From the NCBI GenBank assembly GCA_000149265.1, contig CH001382.1:71101-135100 (forward strand): 64,000 nt of DNA, written 5' to 3'. The translations under genes were made by a program, and so were the position numbers. Shown here in pieces: positions 35,201 to 45,900 of the stretch; position 1 is the stretch's first letter; every line of letters starts with the position of its first letter. This stretch comes from Ciona savignyi. Its lineage: Eukaryota; Chordata; Ascidiacea; Phlebobranchia; Cionidae. Under the pieces are notes generated by a model. It was not told the DNA's origin and searched no databases. It saw nothing but the letters and a program-made list of their open reading frames with translations.

Positions 35201-35362
35201 GAACCCCTTTACAACTGAACCCATTTCAATTGAACCTCTTTACAACTGAATCCCCTTTTCAATTAAAAGCGTTCGGTTAAAAGGGGTTCAGTTGTAAAGG
35301 GGTTCAGTTGTAGGGGCTCAGTTGTAAGGGGTTCAGTTGTAAGGGGTTCAGTTGACTGGTCA

Positions 35363-35409
<47 letters not shown>

Positions 35410-38400
35410 TTGTTTTAAAAATAAATGCCTGGTGATAAGCCTATGGTGGGATCAAAACTTAGTCTGAAAAAAAGAAAAATCTCAGGGTTAAGCTCAAACC
35501 GATAAGCTTGATGGGTTAGTGCGACGCCTTTTAGCCGAAGGGTTACAGAGTCGAATCTGGTCGCTAGCTAGATGGTTGTGTCCTTAGGCAAGGCACTTAA
35601 CCGACATTGCCTGAACTAAGCGGATTAATGAGTTCTACTAAATTAAAGGAACTTGTAAATCATACTTAACACACTGTATTAGCTCTGGTAACCCGACATT
35701 GGGCGCGAGGTAATCTGTCGATTGACCGTGTGTTAATCCCCTTGATTTTCCCAACAGCGGGGATAAACATGAATAACCTATCTTTACCTTACAATGTTAC
35801 AGATCCAGAGCGAAACAGAGGCAGTAGCTGAATGGATTATGAGCGTTCCTTTTGTCCTGTCAGCTAATTTGCATGGAGGAGATTTGGTGGCGAACTATCC
35901 GTTCGATGCTACGTGTGACGGAACGCAACGACATTATCAAGGTGGGTACGTTATTTTTGTGGGGTGTGGGGGTTTACCCCTCGACTGTGGATAGGAGGGG
36001 GTCACACCATGACCACAGTCCAGTTGCTGAACCATTCTGGAATTTCAATCCTAGAATATTAGTAGTCATATGTTTGTCTCAAAAAAGGCAAGCAAGTCCA
36101 AGTACAAGCTCTCGTACAGTAAAACATGTAGGCCTATATTTGTATATAAAGAAATTAAGTTGCGGTTAATTTCTCTAATAAGTTTAAGACGGGATTTATT
36201 TAATAATTCATTTACAATCGGATTTACCTTTTGGATTTTACAATGATTCGGCCACACAACCGTAACTTAGCAGGTTTAACATCTATTTATAGGATCACCC
36301 GACGACGCCATCTTCCGGCAATTGTCAGCTGCGTACAGCAACGGAAACTTACAAATGGCGGGCACGAGGGGTTGCTCGAAGGAAGACGGGTTTTACCACG
36401 GCACAACAAACGGAGCAGCGTGGTATAGCATACGGGGAGGTGGGTACTGGTTGTGCATGTCGTGGTGAAAGGATAGAATATCCGACAGATTAGCTGGTTG
36501 GTTTAGTGCGTCGTCTTTTAGACGGAGAATTGCAAGTTCGAAACTGCTTGCTAGCCAGTCGTTGTCTGTCTTTCAGTTAGGCACTTAGCGAATATCGCCT
36601 GAACTCAGTAATGGGTTGATCTAAAATTGAAGAAACGTGTGATTTACACAACAGATTGTAATAGCTTTAGTTACCCGACGGTAGGCGCGGGGTATAATCT
36701 GCGGGCTGTCAATGTGATAATACTCCTTGAGTACTCGCTCCCAGTATAGGATAGAATGATATATTTATGTTTTATCCCCATAGATAATCGCCCGAATAAT
36801 CCACCAATTATTGCTACGTTGTTTTACTTGTGTGACTTCATATTGTATCAGTTATACGTCATACTGTTCTGTGACGTCATAATGTTACAGGAATGCAGGA
36901 TTTCAACTACCTGGCGAGCAATTGCTTCGAGATCACAATCGAGATGGGTTGTGTGAAATTTCCTCCACCGGTTACCTTACCACTGTACTGGGCATTAAAC
37001 AAGAACGCAATGTTCCAACTTATATACCAGGTGATGTGTCTGTTATACGTGGTGTGTATTTATATTTGACAGACAGGTTAGTCTTGTGGGTTATTGCGTC
37101 GTCTTTCAAGGGTTGCAGATTCGAAACTGGTCGCTAGCTGGTCGGTTGTGTCCTTGGGCAAGACACTTAACGGACTTTGCCTGAACCCAGCAGATAAATG
37201 GGTTCTACCAAATTAAAAAAACGTCTTAGTTATACACAACACACTGCAATAGCTCCGGTAACCCGACGGTGGGCGCGAGGTGATCTGACGATTGCCCGTG
37301 TGTTAACCCCCTTGGCTTTCCCATTCACGGGGATAAACATAAATATCCTATCCTCTATTTATATATTTATTTTCAGTCGTTTTTGTTAGGTGAAATTTTT
37401 GGTTTGAGATCCGATTTAGCCCTAGTTTTTAGACAACGTTTTAAACCATGAAATAAACTCCAAAACCTGTATCTATTACAATATCTTAGTGCGTCTAAAT
37501 TGTGTGTTGATTACCTTGAGATTGCCCTATGACCAATGCTTATGATATGATAATAGCATGTCGATGTTAATTCTTTCAGCTCAAAACCGTTAACGTTGAC
37601 GCCAATTTTTGATATATATATTGCGGTTGAAGTGCGATCAGTTGATTTAGTTGGGTTAAATGGGGTTTGATACCGCTTACCAATAACATTACAAGAATTT
37701 TATACAAAACCTTAAAAGCTCACTACAGGTTATCAAGATCCTTGTACAAAAGTGTAACCCCTATTTCAGCACAAAACAGCACAAACGGTTTTTCGTCTCT
37801 CCTGTAGTTAAAACTAGTTGAAATCTCTTTAATTGTAAAAAGAACACCCAAAAAAAGCATATTTAATTGCAAATTGGTAGCCATATGTTTTGTCTGACCA
37901 CGTCCAAATTAACGTTTAAATAATTGATGAGTCTGTCGTGCGTGGGTTGTCCTAATCAGATTGAATCCATTAGCGACCGCCGACATGACGGTGGCTGCGG
38001 TTGTTTCCTGTTATATCATCGATGCAATGTAGAGACGCCATACCTCTAAATACTACAGGACCGCTTGGACCGCTTGGATCGCATGGATCGCTTACTATAC
38101 TTCGTAATTACAAAAGGCATGATATTAATGTTAGGGTTGGGGTTAAAGTTAGTTCTGGGGTTGAGATTAGTGTTTGGCACAGGGTTAAAATGACTTTCCA
38201 TAACAATCTAAGTGATCCAAGCGGTCCTGTGGTATTTAGAGGTATACACGAGATCATTGCAAATGGGGATATTTTGCAATGCCAGTAGCGAGATAGGATA
38301 TTCATGTTTTATTTCCGTAAATGGGAAATGTAAGGTCATGTCTGAAAAATCGTACAAAGCTCATTTAAGTAAACTTCATTTTAACATTATGATTTTTTAC

Positions 38401-39497
38401 CGTCGGGTCAAAATCAACGAAAGGTTTTTTATTACCAGTTTTACGGTATATAATTTGGTAAGTGTATTGGTCGCGTTTACCATTCGGCCACAAGACCGTA
38501 CAAACTCCTAGTTACATTGCAACATCATCTGTGCATTCTACAGGCGACTTGCGGTGTTAAAGGCTTTCTCTCTGATGCCTCCAGCGGCGCCCCAATACCC
38601 GACGCGGCTGTCGTTGTTAAGGGCATCAGTCACGTGGTGTACTCGGCGCCGCAGGGTGATTACTGGCGACTCCTAGTGCCAGGAACATACTCAATCTTCG
38701 TCCCCGCTCAGGACTACAAAGCGAGTGCAGAAAAGATAGTAGAAGTGCCCCAATGTCAACCATGTGNNNNNNNNNNNNNNNNNNNNNNNNNNNNNNNNNN
38801 NNNNNNNNNNNNNNNNNNNNNNNNNNNNNNNNNNNNNNNNNNNNNNNNNNNNNNNNNNNNNNNNNNTAGAAGTGCCCGAATGTCAACCATGTGAGTAAAT
38901 GTTTTCATTTTTGTAGGATATGATATTCATATTTATCCCAGTGGGTGGGATATCATACTGGAGTACCACACGGGCAATCGTCTGATCACCTCACACCCCT
39001 CGTCGTGTTATTAAAGCTATTGCAATGTGTTGTGTATGATTAAGATTTTGCATCAACTTGGTAGAGCGCATCAATCTATTGGTTTGTTGCCCGAGGACAA
39101 CAACCGACTTGCTAGCGTCCACTTTTGAACCTGAAATCTTTCCGCTAAGAGGCGACGACGCAGTAATCCACCCAGTAACTCGGTCAACTAAATATTAATC
39201 CAATACCAATATTTTATAAAAGTTATTTACTGCTAAGCACATCACACAAGCGGGCGGTTGGTTTAGATACACAAACCTTTCGATTCCACGCGCTCTAGCC
39301 GACTGAGCTAGCTGGTCGAATTATTTCTGATTTTCTATTCTAGAAAATTTATGGAAAACGTATTTTTTCGCGTAGATTCAGCTGTCGAATTGAATTTCGA
39401 ATTGGAAAAGACGAATGAGCGCGAAACCGCTCAGGAAACTGACGAAACAATTCAACGACTCCGATCTGTACTTCTTACGATCGGGGAAGAAAGTTAA
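29293..39497 (+). CDS. secreted metallocarboxypeptidase, M14B (CPN/CPE/CPM/CPD) type
   Basis: Ten exons: 29293-29434, 30647-30739, 31361-31464, 31935-32030, 32792-32950, 35803-35941, 36293-36439, 36891-37030, 38544-38894 (containing an N gap) and 39344-39497. Phases agree throughout; with the gap duplication collapsed the protein is 465 residues. A signal peptide ([19 protein letters not shown]) precedes [13 protein letters not shown]. Zinc ligands are H90 and E93 ([12 protein letters not shown]) and H222 ([15 protein letters not shown]). N164-R165 (LNRNFPD), Y300 (GGMQDFNY) and the catalytic E311 ([14 protein letters not shown]) are present, so it should be active. Exon 9 encodes the transthyretin-like domain typical of M14B ([20 protein letters not shown]). 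The tail has no hydrophobic anchor, favouring a soluble CPN1- or CPE-like enzyme that trims C-terminal Arg/Lys from peptides. Confidence 0.9.
29521..29632 (+). repeat. family D repeat, partial
   Basis: ACGACTGTTCGTTTTGCCGT and GAAATAAACTAAACTA, shared with 32180-32356 and, inverted, 59145-59325. Confidence 0.65.
29950..30180 (+). repeat. SINE-A fragments, rearranged
   Basis: Tail-type sequence (CCGACGGTGGGCACGTGCTT) comes before head-type sequence (GGTCGAAACCAATC); two partial copies. Confidence 0.55.
30392..30510 (+). repeat. SINE-B copy
   Basis: GTGGACAAATGATTAACGCC head, GATTCGAAACTAAGC B-box and A-rich end. Confidence 0.75.
30511..30627 (+). repeat. SINE-A tail half
   Basis: CATACACGACACTGCAATCG through to TTTTCCCATTCAC. 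It ends 19 bp before carboxypeptidase exon 2. Confidence 0.75.
30940..31080 (+). repeat. SINE-B copy, diverged
   Basis: CATACATATATGCC, then GAGTTCGAAATTTGTC and an A/T-rich end. Confidence 0.6.
31652..31900 (-). repeat. chimeric SINE in carboxypeptidase intron 3
   Basis: A SINE-A tail (GTGAATGGGAAAACGCAG) fused to the variant middle shared with 22300-22460. Confidence 0.7.
32049..32485 (-). repeat. SINE-A copy split by a family D repeat
   Basis: GATAGGATATTCATGTTTAT at the left and AATTAATCTGCTGGGTTCAG resuming at 32357. It begins only 18 bp after the carboxypeptidase exon 4 donor. Confidence 0.8.
32180..32356 (+). repeat. family D repeat, full length
   Basis: About 177 bp from TTTCGCTTAGGTTTGGCGGC to AACTAAGCTAAAACT. 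There are no inverted ends; the short-repeat tail suggests insertion by copying RNA. Confidence 0.7.
32951..35045. other. carboxypeptidase intron 5, mostly unannotated
   Basis: AT-rich. A family D fragment occurs inverted at about 34140-34250 (GGAAAAAGACGGCG). No exon found between exons 5 and 6. Confidence 0.5.
35063..35365. repeat. inverted array of 14-16 bp repeats
   Basis: The left arm holds about a dozen units of CAACTGAACCCCTTTA; after about 35260 the same units run inverted (AAAGGGGTTCAGTTG), forming a potential long hairpin. TA runs lie on both sides (35046-35062, 35366-35406). Confidence 0.85.
35503..35787 (+). repeat. SINE-A copy, full length
   Basis: GATGGGTTAGTGCGACGCC head, GAGTCGAATCTGGTCGC B-box, tail to AATAACCTATC; ends about 15 bp before carboxypeptidase exon 6. 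Confidence 0.85.
36488..36785 (+). repeat. SINE-A copy, diverged
   Basis: TTAGCTGGTTGGTTTAGTGC head to a degenerate tail, in carboxypeptidase intron 7. Confidence 0.75.
37068..37355 (+). repeat. SINE-A copy, well kept
   Basis: GACAGACAGGTTAGTCTTGT through to AAATATCCTATCC. It starts 37 bp after the exon 8 donor and is useful as a family reference. Confidence 0.9.
37356..38037. other. carboxypeptidase intron 8, nothing recognised
   Basis: No exon-like frame or clear repeat. Confidence 0.4.
38038..38249. mobile_element. copy of the 15563-type MITE
   Basis: ACCTCTAAATACTACAGGAC and the inverse GTCCTGTGGTATTTAGAGGT bracket GGGTTGGGGTTAAAGTTAG. No clear target duplication. Confidence 0.8.
38293..38335 (-). 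repeat. SINE-A tail scrap
   Basis: GATAGGATATTCATGTTTTA and GTAAATGGGAAA only. Confidence 0.6.
38462..38508 (-). repeat. SINE-B head fragment
   Basis: GGTCGCGTTTACCATTCGGC, the inverted A-box region, next to carboxypeptidase exon 9. Confidence 0.6.
38767..38866. other. assembly gap of 100 N inside carboxypeptidase exon 9
   Basis: Exactly 100 N. The 27 bases before it (38740-38766) recur after it (38867-38893) with one mismatch, so the two contig ends probably overlap and the gap is artificial. Confidence 0.9.
38913..39190 (-). repeat. SINE-A copy, diverged
   Basis: GGATATGATATTCATATTTA to a degraded head, in carboxypeptidase intron 9. Confidence 0.7.
39244..39326 (-). repeat. tRNA-like SINE head fragment
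   Basis: On the - strand AGCTAGCTCAGTCGGCTAGA is a near-perfect tRNA A-box region; the B-box (GGAATCGAAAGG) is poor and no acceptor stem closes, so it is not a tRNA gene. Confidence 0.5.
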
Positions 39498-40339
39498 AAA
39501 TTTCCTTTTTTGTTTGTTTACTGCAATAATTCTGTTTTCTTTGCTAGATAGGCTTCGTGTTTTTAGTTAATGTTTCATAATGTTGATTTTAGATCGTACC
39601 CATGATTAACTAAATTTATACATTTAATAACAGTCAAATGTGGTACCTTACCCTTGCCCCACAATAACAGCATTTGTAGCAATAATTCAAACTTTAAAAC
39701 CGGGTTTCATCACATTTCTTCATTCTTATTATCTGTCGTTTAGATTTTAAACCACTTACTATTCTGCTTTACGTTCAGTCAAAAAATTCCATTTTTGTGA
39801 TACTGTGATGTCATTAAGGTCGTTATAATAAGCTGTGCCGTCATAGAATATTGGCAATCGAAGTTTTACGTCACAATACCAACTGTGACGAATGGTGCTG
39901 TCCATATTTAGGCGCTATCTGAACTGAATAGATATTTTTCATTCTTGTTTTCCATTTGCATAATAAGTTTGCACATTTTCTCCGATATTTCAATAACTTT
40001 ATTACAACAAAACATTTCTGTAAAACCATTATCACCGTACTATAACGTGCTTCATAGCAAGGAACTGCCATTACCAGTAACTGCTGAATGAGCTGTCTAA
40101 GTTCCAACTTTTACACAAAATGAATCTGTTATTGTGACATTGGGTTGTCATCAAACACCACAATGCTCTCTATGTCGTCACTATAATTCCATTCTTCTCC
40201 TTATGTGTCGTGATAATCATAAATAAAATCCACGTCTTCATTTAAGCATTTCTTCCCAGTTTTAGTGATTTAAGAAATATTTTCACGGTTTCCATGCAGA
40301 TAAGATGGCGTTGTTTTTAACTAGTTTTGGACCCACAAT
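39498..40339. other. 3' flank of the carboxypeptidase gene
   Basis: AT-rich; AATAAA at 40222-40227 is a possible distal polyadenylation signal. No gene seen. Confidence 0.4.
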
Positions 40340-41075
40340 CAGTAACCGACGTTTGGCCGAATGATAACCGCCACCATTTCATATACAGCAGTGGTTCTCA
40401 AACTTTTCCAGCTTGTGGCACACTAAGAAGATTCTAAAAAAAATCACGGGACACTTGAACAAAACAAATTGAATCAAGGAATTGTATTCAGCAAAGTTTA
40501 ATAGGATGGGTATGCTTGTCGTTTGGCACAAATAAGATCGCAACGAGGTTCCATTGTTGACAAACACAAACGCATTTTGTCGGCAATTCCAACTGAGTGC
40601 TCAATAAAAGTTTAAATGGGATCAAATAACTAAAGTTTGCTTATGGAATAATCTTATTAATAAAATGGTTTCTCTGCTGTCATCTATGTAGTTTTCCTGC
40701 TGCTTAACTCAGCGTGCAGGACGAAATGTCATGCATGTGTTAAAATTACATTAATACACCACACTGAACAATGAATCGTGCTTATGACATGCCAATTACC
40801 CTTTATTTATCGCTACCCATAGCAATACTGTCCTCTCTACTTGCTACTAAACTAGGGAAAATACATTTCTGTGCATTAAAGTCGCGTATGCCCAATTTGC
40901 CCACTCGTAACACAAATAGGTTTCCTACATAATTTTGCAAAATTCCAAAAAGTTTCGCGCTACACCTGAGAATCTCAGACGGCACACACTTTGAGAAACA
41001 CTGATATACAGCATATACGTCCGAAAGTTTAACGTGGCCGATTCATATACCGCCCCGTATATATAAAAAAGCGTA
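40340..41075 (+). repeat. SINE-B copies split by a hAT MITE
   Basis: TTGGCCGAATGATAACCGCC before and CGTCCGAAAGTTTAACGTGG after the element at 40389-41003, as in neighbouring units of the 41-bp array. Confidence 0.7.
40389..41003. mobile_element. hAT-type MITE
   Basis: CAGTGGTTCTCAAACTTTTC at the left and CTTTGAGAAACACTG at the right; exact 8-bp duplication ATATACAG (40381-40388, 41004-41011), a sequence present in most units of the 41-bp array. Confidence 0.92.
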
Positions 41076-41339
41076 TTTTAAAGTTACAAAGCCCTGTAAG
41101 TCGACATCACCACCATATTAACCCCCATACCAACCCCATATTAACGCCCCATATACAGATTTAGCTATGTATTTACCACCCCGCCCCATGTATACTTTTA
41201 GCTCGATAATATATAAAATTGCTGAATGATTAACTCAGGCGGTACATTAACCTATTTCTGCATTAAAACGGTTTTAGTGACAAACCCATCATTAGATCGA
41301 AACTCACCCCGGTAACAAATTGGGACTGGTTCCTTTTTG

Positions 41340-41602
41340 GTCGACAGAATAAGTTAGTGGGTTGCCTTACAGCCCAATAAGGGTTAAATGTTCGAACCTG
41401 GTTGCTAGCTTGTCTGTTGTTTTCCTCGGCAAAGCTCTGATCGGAAATATCTTGGACCACGTTAATTAGGCATACTCAAACTAAAATAAAGTCTCAATCA
41501 TTAACAAATCAATGCAATAGCTCCTTTCAGCCGACGGTGGGCACGAGGTTATCTAACGTTTTCCCGTGTTACAACGGAGATAAAACGTAAATATTTCGTC
41601 AA
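41340..41602 (+). repeat. SINE-A copy, diverged
   Basis: GACAGAATAAGTTAGTGGGT head to GATAAAACGTAAATAT tail. Confidence 0.7.
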
Positions 41603-41611
41603 ATTTCAACG

Positions 41612-41800
41612 GCTGTAAGGCCGAATGGTTAACGCGACCGATACATATATCGAATTATATAAATCCACAAAAAATGTATCAACGTACCCATCATCGGTTC
41701 GAAACTGATCAAGGTAAAATCGGGAACGATATTCATGTTTTTTATCCCCATTGACGAGAAAACGCAAGGGATGTTATCACACGGGCAATCGTCAATTTGT
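41612..41800 (+). repeat. SINE-B copy followed by an inverted SINE-A tail
   Basis: AGGCCGAATGGTTAACGCGA to CGGTTCGAAACTGATC, then ATATTCATGTTTTTTATCCC and CACACGGGCAATCGTC in SINE-A - orientation. Confidence 0.7.
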
Positions 41801-41809
41801 TTATGTTTT

Positions 41810-42130
41810 TTTGAACCCATAATAAGCTTGTCACTAAGACCATTTTTAAACGTTTCTGCAATCGTTTAGTTTCAATTCCGAAGATTTTTTTTTACCGAGC
41901 CAAGTTTCGAAACCATGTTGGGCTAGGCACAATGACCGTTTTTGTATGAAAATAGGTATATAAATCAGTCGCGCTAACCATTCGACCACACAACCGTACA
42001 ATGCCGAAGATTTTTTACCTGGCTTAGTTTTAAACACATAATAAGCTCGTTGCTAAGACTGTTTTTGCATGTAAAACGGTATATGTAACGTGTAACGGTC
42101 TCCTTAACCATTCGGCCACGCGACCGTACG
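41810..42130 (-). repeat. tandem SINE-B copies
   Basis: Two clear - strand copies end at heads ACCATTCGACCACACAACCG (about 42000) and ACCATTCGGCCACGCGACCG (about 42125); a partial third precedes them. Confidence 0.75.
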
Positions 42131-42906
42131 ACAATACCGAAGAATTTGGATTTCCATTCTATTCGCTCTACCACCCCATCTGTCGATAGAGTGTCCTGAC
42201 ACTAAACAGCGCCAAAGAGCACATCATTCTCGATTGTCTGACGACAATAACTTTTTTCCCACGACTCGCTGGCTCGTCCGGGAGAAAAACAAACAGTTCG
42301 TGAATCTCGCATCATTCAGCAGCGGCATGTCGCCTGTTGTGCTAGGTAGGGCGGGCAGATTTTGAGTTATAGAACTAACCGCTTGAATAACCCTCGTTAG
42401 TGCAAAATCGCTGATTTCTATAATTTACTTTGAATAAGTTTGCTTTAGCTACGAAAGCGAGGATTTAGCCTAGTAATGTAAACTTATAAAAAAGCATGGT
42501 TAACCGGTAGTTAGGGACTTAAAAGTTACAACTGTTGAGTTAAAGACATCAAGGTTACGGGGAAACAGTGTAAACGATAGTTAAACAAAACTATTAAGAT
42601 GAAACGTGAATTATATTCTGATATAGTTGCGGGTTGGTTCATATTGCGACGATAGAAATTGGAATTGAAACTTATTGAAGAGGGCTGGACACCATGGTTG
42701 GAATGTTATTCGAGCTATGTTTGGTCTCTTAGTCAAACAGTCATTTCGCAATATTTTCATTACTTCACAGTTGACTGGTAGCAATAGCTGCTAAACATCG
42801 AACGTAGGGAATTGCTTAGTATGAAACGGTGAGCAAATGCACTGAAGAATTCGACGAAGCAGTCAAAATAGTTGCAATAGAAGTGACTACAAATTGCTGG
42901 GGGAAT
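42131..42906. other. 5' flank of the VWC-repeat gene
   Basis: Contains no repeat I recognise and presumably holds promoter and 5' untranslated sequence. No TATA box stands out near the start codon. Confidence 0.45.
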
Positions 42907-45900
42907 ATGGATACCCGGATTTTTATACTTTTTCTCATATTACATTATACTTCAGGTATGTATAAGTTGTTGAAGAATTAATAAATATTATTTTTGATGT
43001 TTTTTAACAATAAAATTTATTAACCCACGTTTGTATTGGCGGAATGGGGTAAATCCCCGGATGACGTCGCATTAATCGTCGCAGTTGTGTGTTAGCGCTG
43101 ACGACAATTTGTGACGCGCTAATTCGAATAAGACGAAGGCGCGAGTCTCGCGGCTTAAAGCACGCGACGAAGTATGTAAAGAAGTCGCCGCAGGCCTGAC
43201 TACTTCGCGTGATGCATCCGCCGAACAGGAAGTCACTGTCTATACCCAAACCTGGCGCCCAGGTATATAAATACACCGCATGCATCGTCCAAGTCCTAGC
43301 TTTGCAGCTGACAACGCATTCGCCACCCCGCCCTGCATGTATATTCACAGGGGAAATATTTGACAGAAAAAAGTATGTTTTAAATATGTTTTTTTGTCGA
43401 TTCTAAAATCGCTTTCATAACGCTAAGTTAAATGAACTCTACCGTACAGCCCATAAATTTTTGACAGAAAAAAGTATTTTTTTTAAATATATTTTTTTTA
43501 AATTTTATTTTAAAATCGCTTTCATAACGCTAAGTTAAATGAACTCTGCCACACAGCCCCATAATCAAGCACATTATCCGCCACAGCCGATAATGTAGCG
43601 ATGCGATCTACTGCATATTGCTAATGCATTCGCTGATGCAAATCGTCGTAAATTCTTATTACCTCCTCAAATCAACCAACGCGCAGTAGTTCAGTTTATT
43701 TCTTCCACGATAAAAACACGCAGCAGGATTCAATATAAAACGTTAAAAACAGAAAAAGACGGCAAAATGACAGTCGTTAAATCACGTCTATAATCCAACT
43801 CTAATGCATTAAACTCACATTTGTTTTCCAATATTAACCAAGTATTATTGCAGGTCAGTGTACCGACAATGGAATCTACAGAAACGTGAGTTTATTTCTT
43901 TTTGCTTTTTAGTCATTTAAAAAATCTTATATCACATAGTCGTTTAAAATGTCAGCCGATTTACTGACACTTGGTTGTTTAAAAAGTCCGGCGAATTAAA
44001 AGGGCCAAAACATCGGCGGTTTGAGTTACCAGTTGCGGCTATCGGTAACCTTAATCTGGTCTATTTGTTGTTGCTAATTATAGCCTGCGTCTTTGGCTTG
44101 CCACAATAGCTTTAACAGCGGTCGGTTTCGAATAGACGACGTTTCACTCTTGTTGTATACAGTCCACCAGTGCCCCATTGAAACCTAACCCACCAACAAA
44201 CAATTAGAAAACAAGTTAACAAAGCTAACACAAAAGTGAACACTGTGTCGTATGTTAAAGGCGGTGTATGGCGACTAACTTGTCCCTAACTGTGTGTTAG
44301 TGGCGCGGTTTAGTATTGTTAACAAGGCAACGGTACAACCCGGCATATGTGGTTCTGATGTGGTGAAATCAAACCATCTTTATGTGGTGGGCGTGGGATT
44401 TTGCATCTGTAGAAACACTCAAAGCAAATTGCGAATTTAAGTAAATTGCTTAGTCGGAAGATTCAATTACAGATGTTGTTTCTGTTCTGACTCAAACCGT
44501 AAACCCACAAATGTTTCATACTTAAGTCCGTTTCTTTTGAATCGTTTGGCTTTACCGTAAGACCACACGACCGCTACTAAATTCTGTTTTTTTTTTACCC
44601 GGAAAAGTTTCTTCTTTTTTTGCCGAAATAAGCCCAATGATGGGCTCGTCATAAAGACAAAATGTTTTGGTAGAGTTAACCATTCGGTCACACAGCCGCT
44701 TTTAAATCCCGTTCTTTTATGGGATAAGTTTTAAACCAGTGATGGACTTACCAAAATGTTTTTGATATAAAAATCGGTATAAGTCGAGTTAACCGTTCGG
44801 CCACACAGTCATTTTTAAATTTCGTTTTTTTACCGTGATATGTTTCGAATTAATGGTGGGCGGGTCAATAAGACCGTTTTTGATATAGAAATCGGTGTAC
44901 GAATCGGCCGGGTTACCCGTTCAGTCACACACCCGCTTCTAAATTCCAAACTTTCTCGAAGTTCAGCTGAGTTGCTGACAAACTTGATCCTTCGCCGTCA
45001 CGTGACACACGCGCCAAACTATTTCTACGCGGTCACGTGACTACCGATTCTTCGCACGCACATTTGTTCAACCACCCGCCTGCTATTATGCCGTCACAAT
45101 GCCGCCGCGAATTCGCAACCGCTAACTTCTATAATTCGTCGCCGCTAATGTGTAGTATACCGGGGATACTAATTGAGTAGAAAACTATGCCGGCTATTCC
45201 ACTATAACGGCCGCTATTCCAGCGAGTTTTGGGAATTCTTGAGCGTCATCGCTACGAGTGGCACTCAACGACACTGCAAACGTTAATATTCGACGAACGT
45301 TCTTAAAATAAAATTAATTAACTATCTCCCTAACCCTTGCCTGCTGTGGATCAAAAAATAGAAATAAAACTCAATAATATACTATTCCGGTCATATTATG
45401 TGGTTGGATATGACATATTTCGGTGGTTTATTTTGGTCTGAAGTTATAGCGGTTTTGCTTGTAATGGCATAGCTCGAGCTAGCAACCTTCGCCTGTTTAA
45501 AATAAAAAAGACCAAACAAAATCCAGAGATTCAAACAATTCTGGAAGCGTCAGTCGCTATTGACGCTGTGTAAACTACGGAAACGTAATCATCCCGTGTC
45601 AGTCCCCGCCCCAAGCTGCCCCAAGTGCTTCCACACACTTTCAGCCGGTCGTGACCATTCCACAGCTACCTAGCATGCGGGCTGGTATTGCGTGCGTTCT
45701 AGCAAAGGCAACAGTAAACAAACTGGAAATAGCCACAGGAATGGGGATAGTCTATTTTAAGATATTGATTTAAACGCAAAATCGCGTACAAAAAGAGCAG
45801 CACTTTTTTTGAAAAAAATATTGATTAAAAAAATGTTTTAGGTGTTCAATTTTAAAAGACGTTTCAATAAATAAAATGAAATAGTGTCCGAAAAATAACG

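Noticed and set aside
39244-39326. tRNA gene
   Set aside because: The A-box is good but the B-box is poor and the acceptor stem does not close. Same for the heads at 19369, 22150 and 63200, which continue into SINE bodies.
43004-43348. 114-residue - strand frame in VWC intron 1
   Set aside because: GC-rich patch with open frames on both strands; no splice sites or family features. A TATATAAATA at about 43262 was also noted but has no gene attached.
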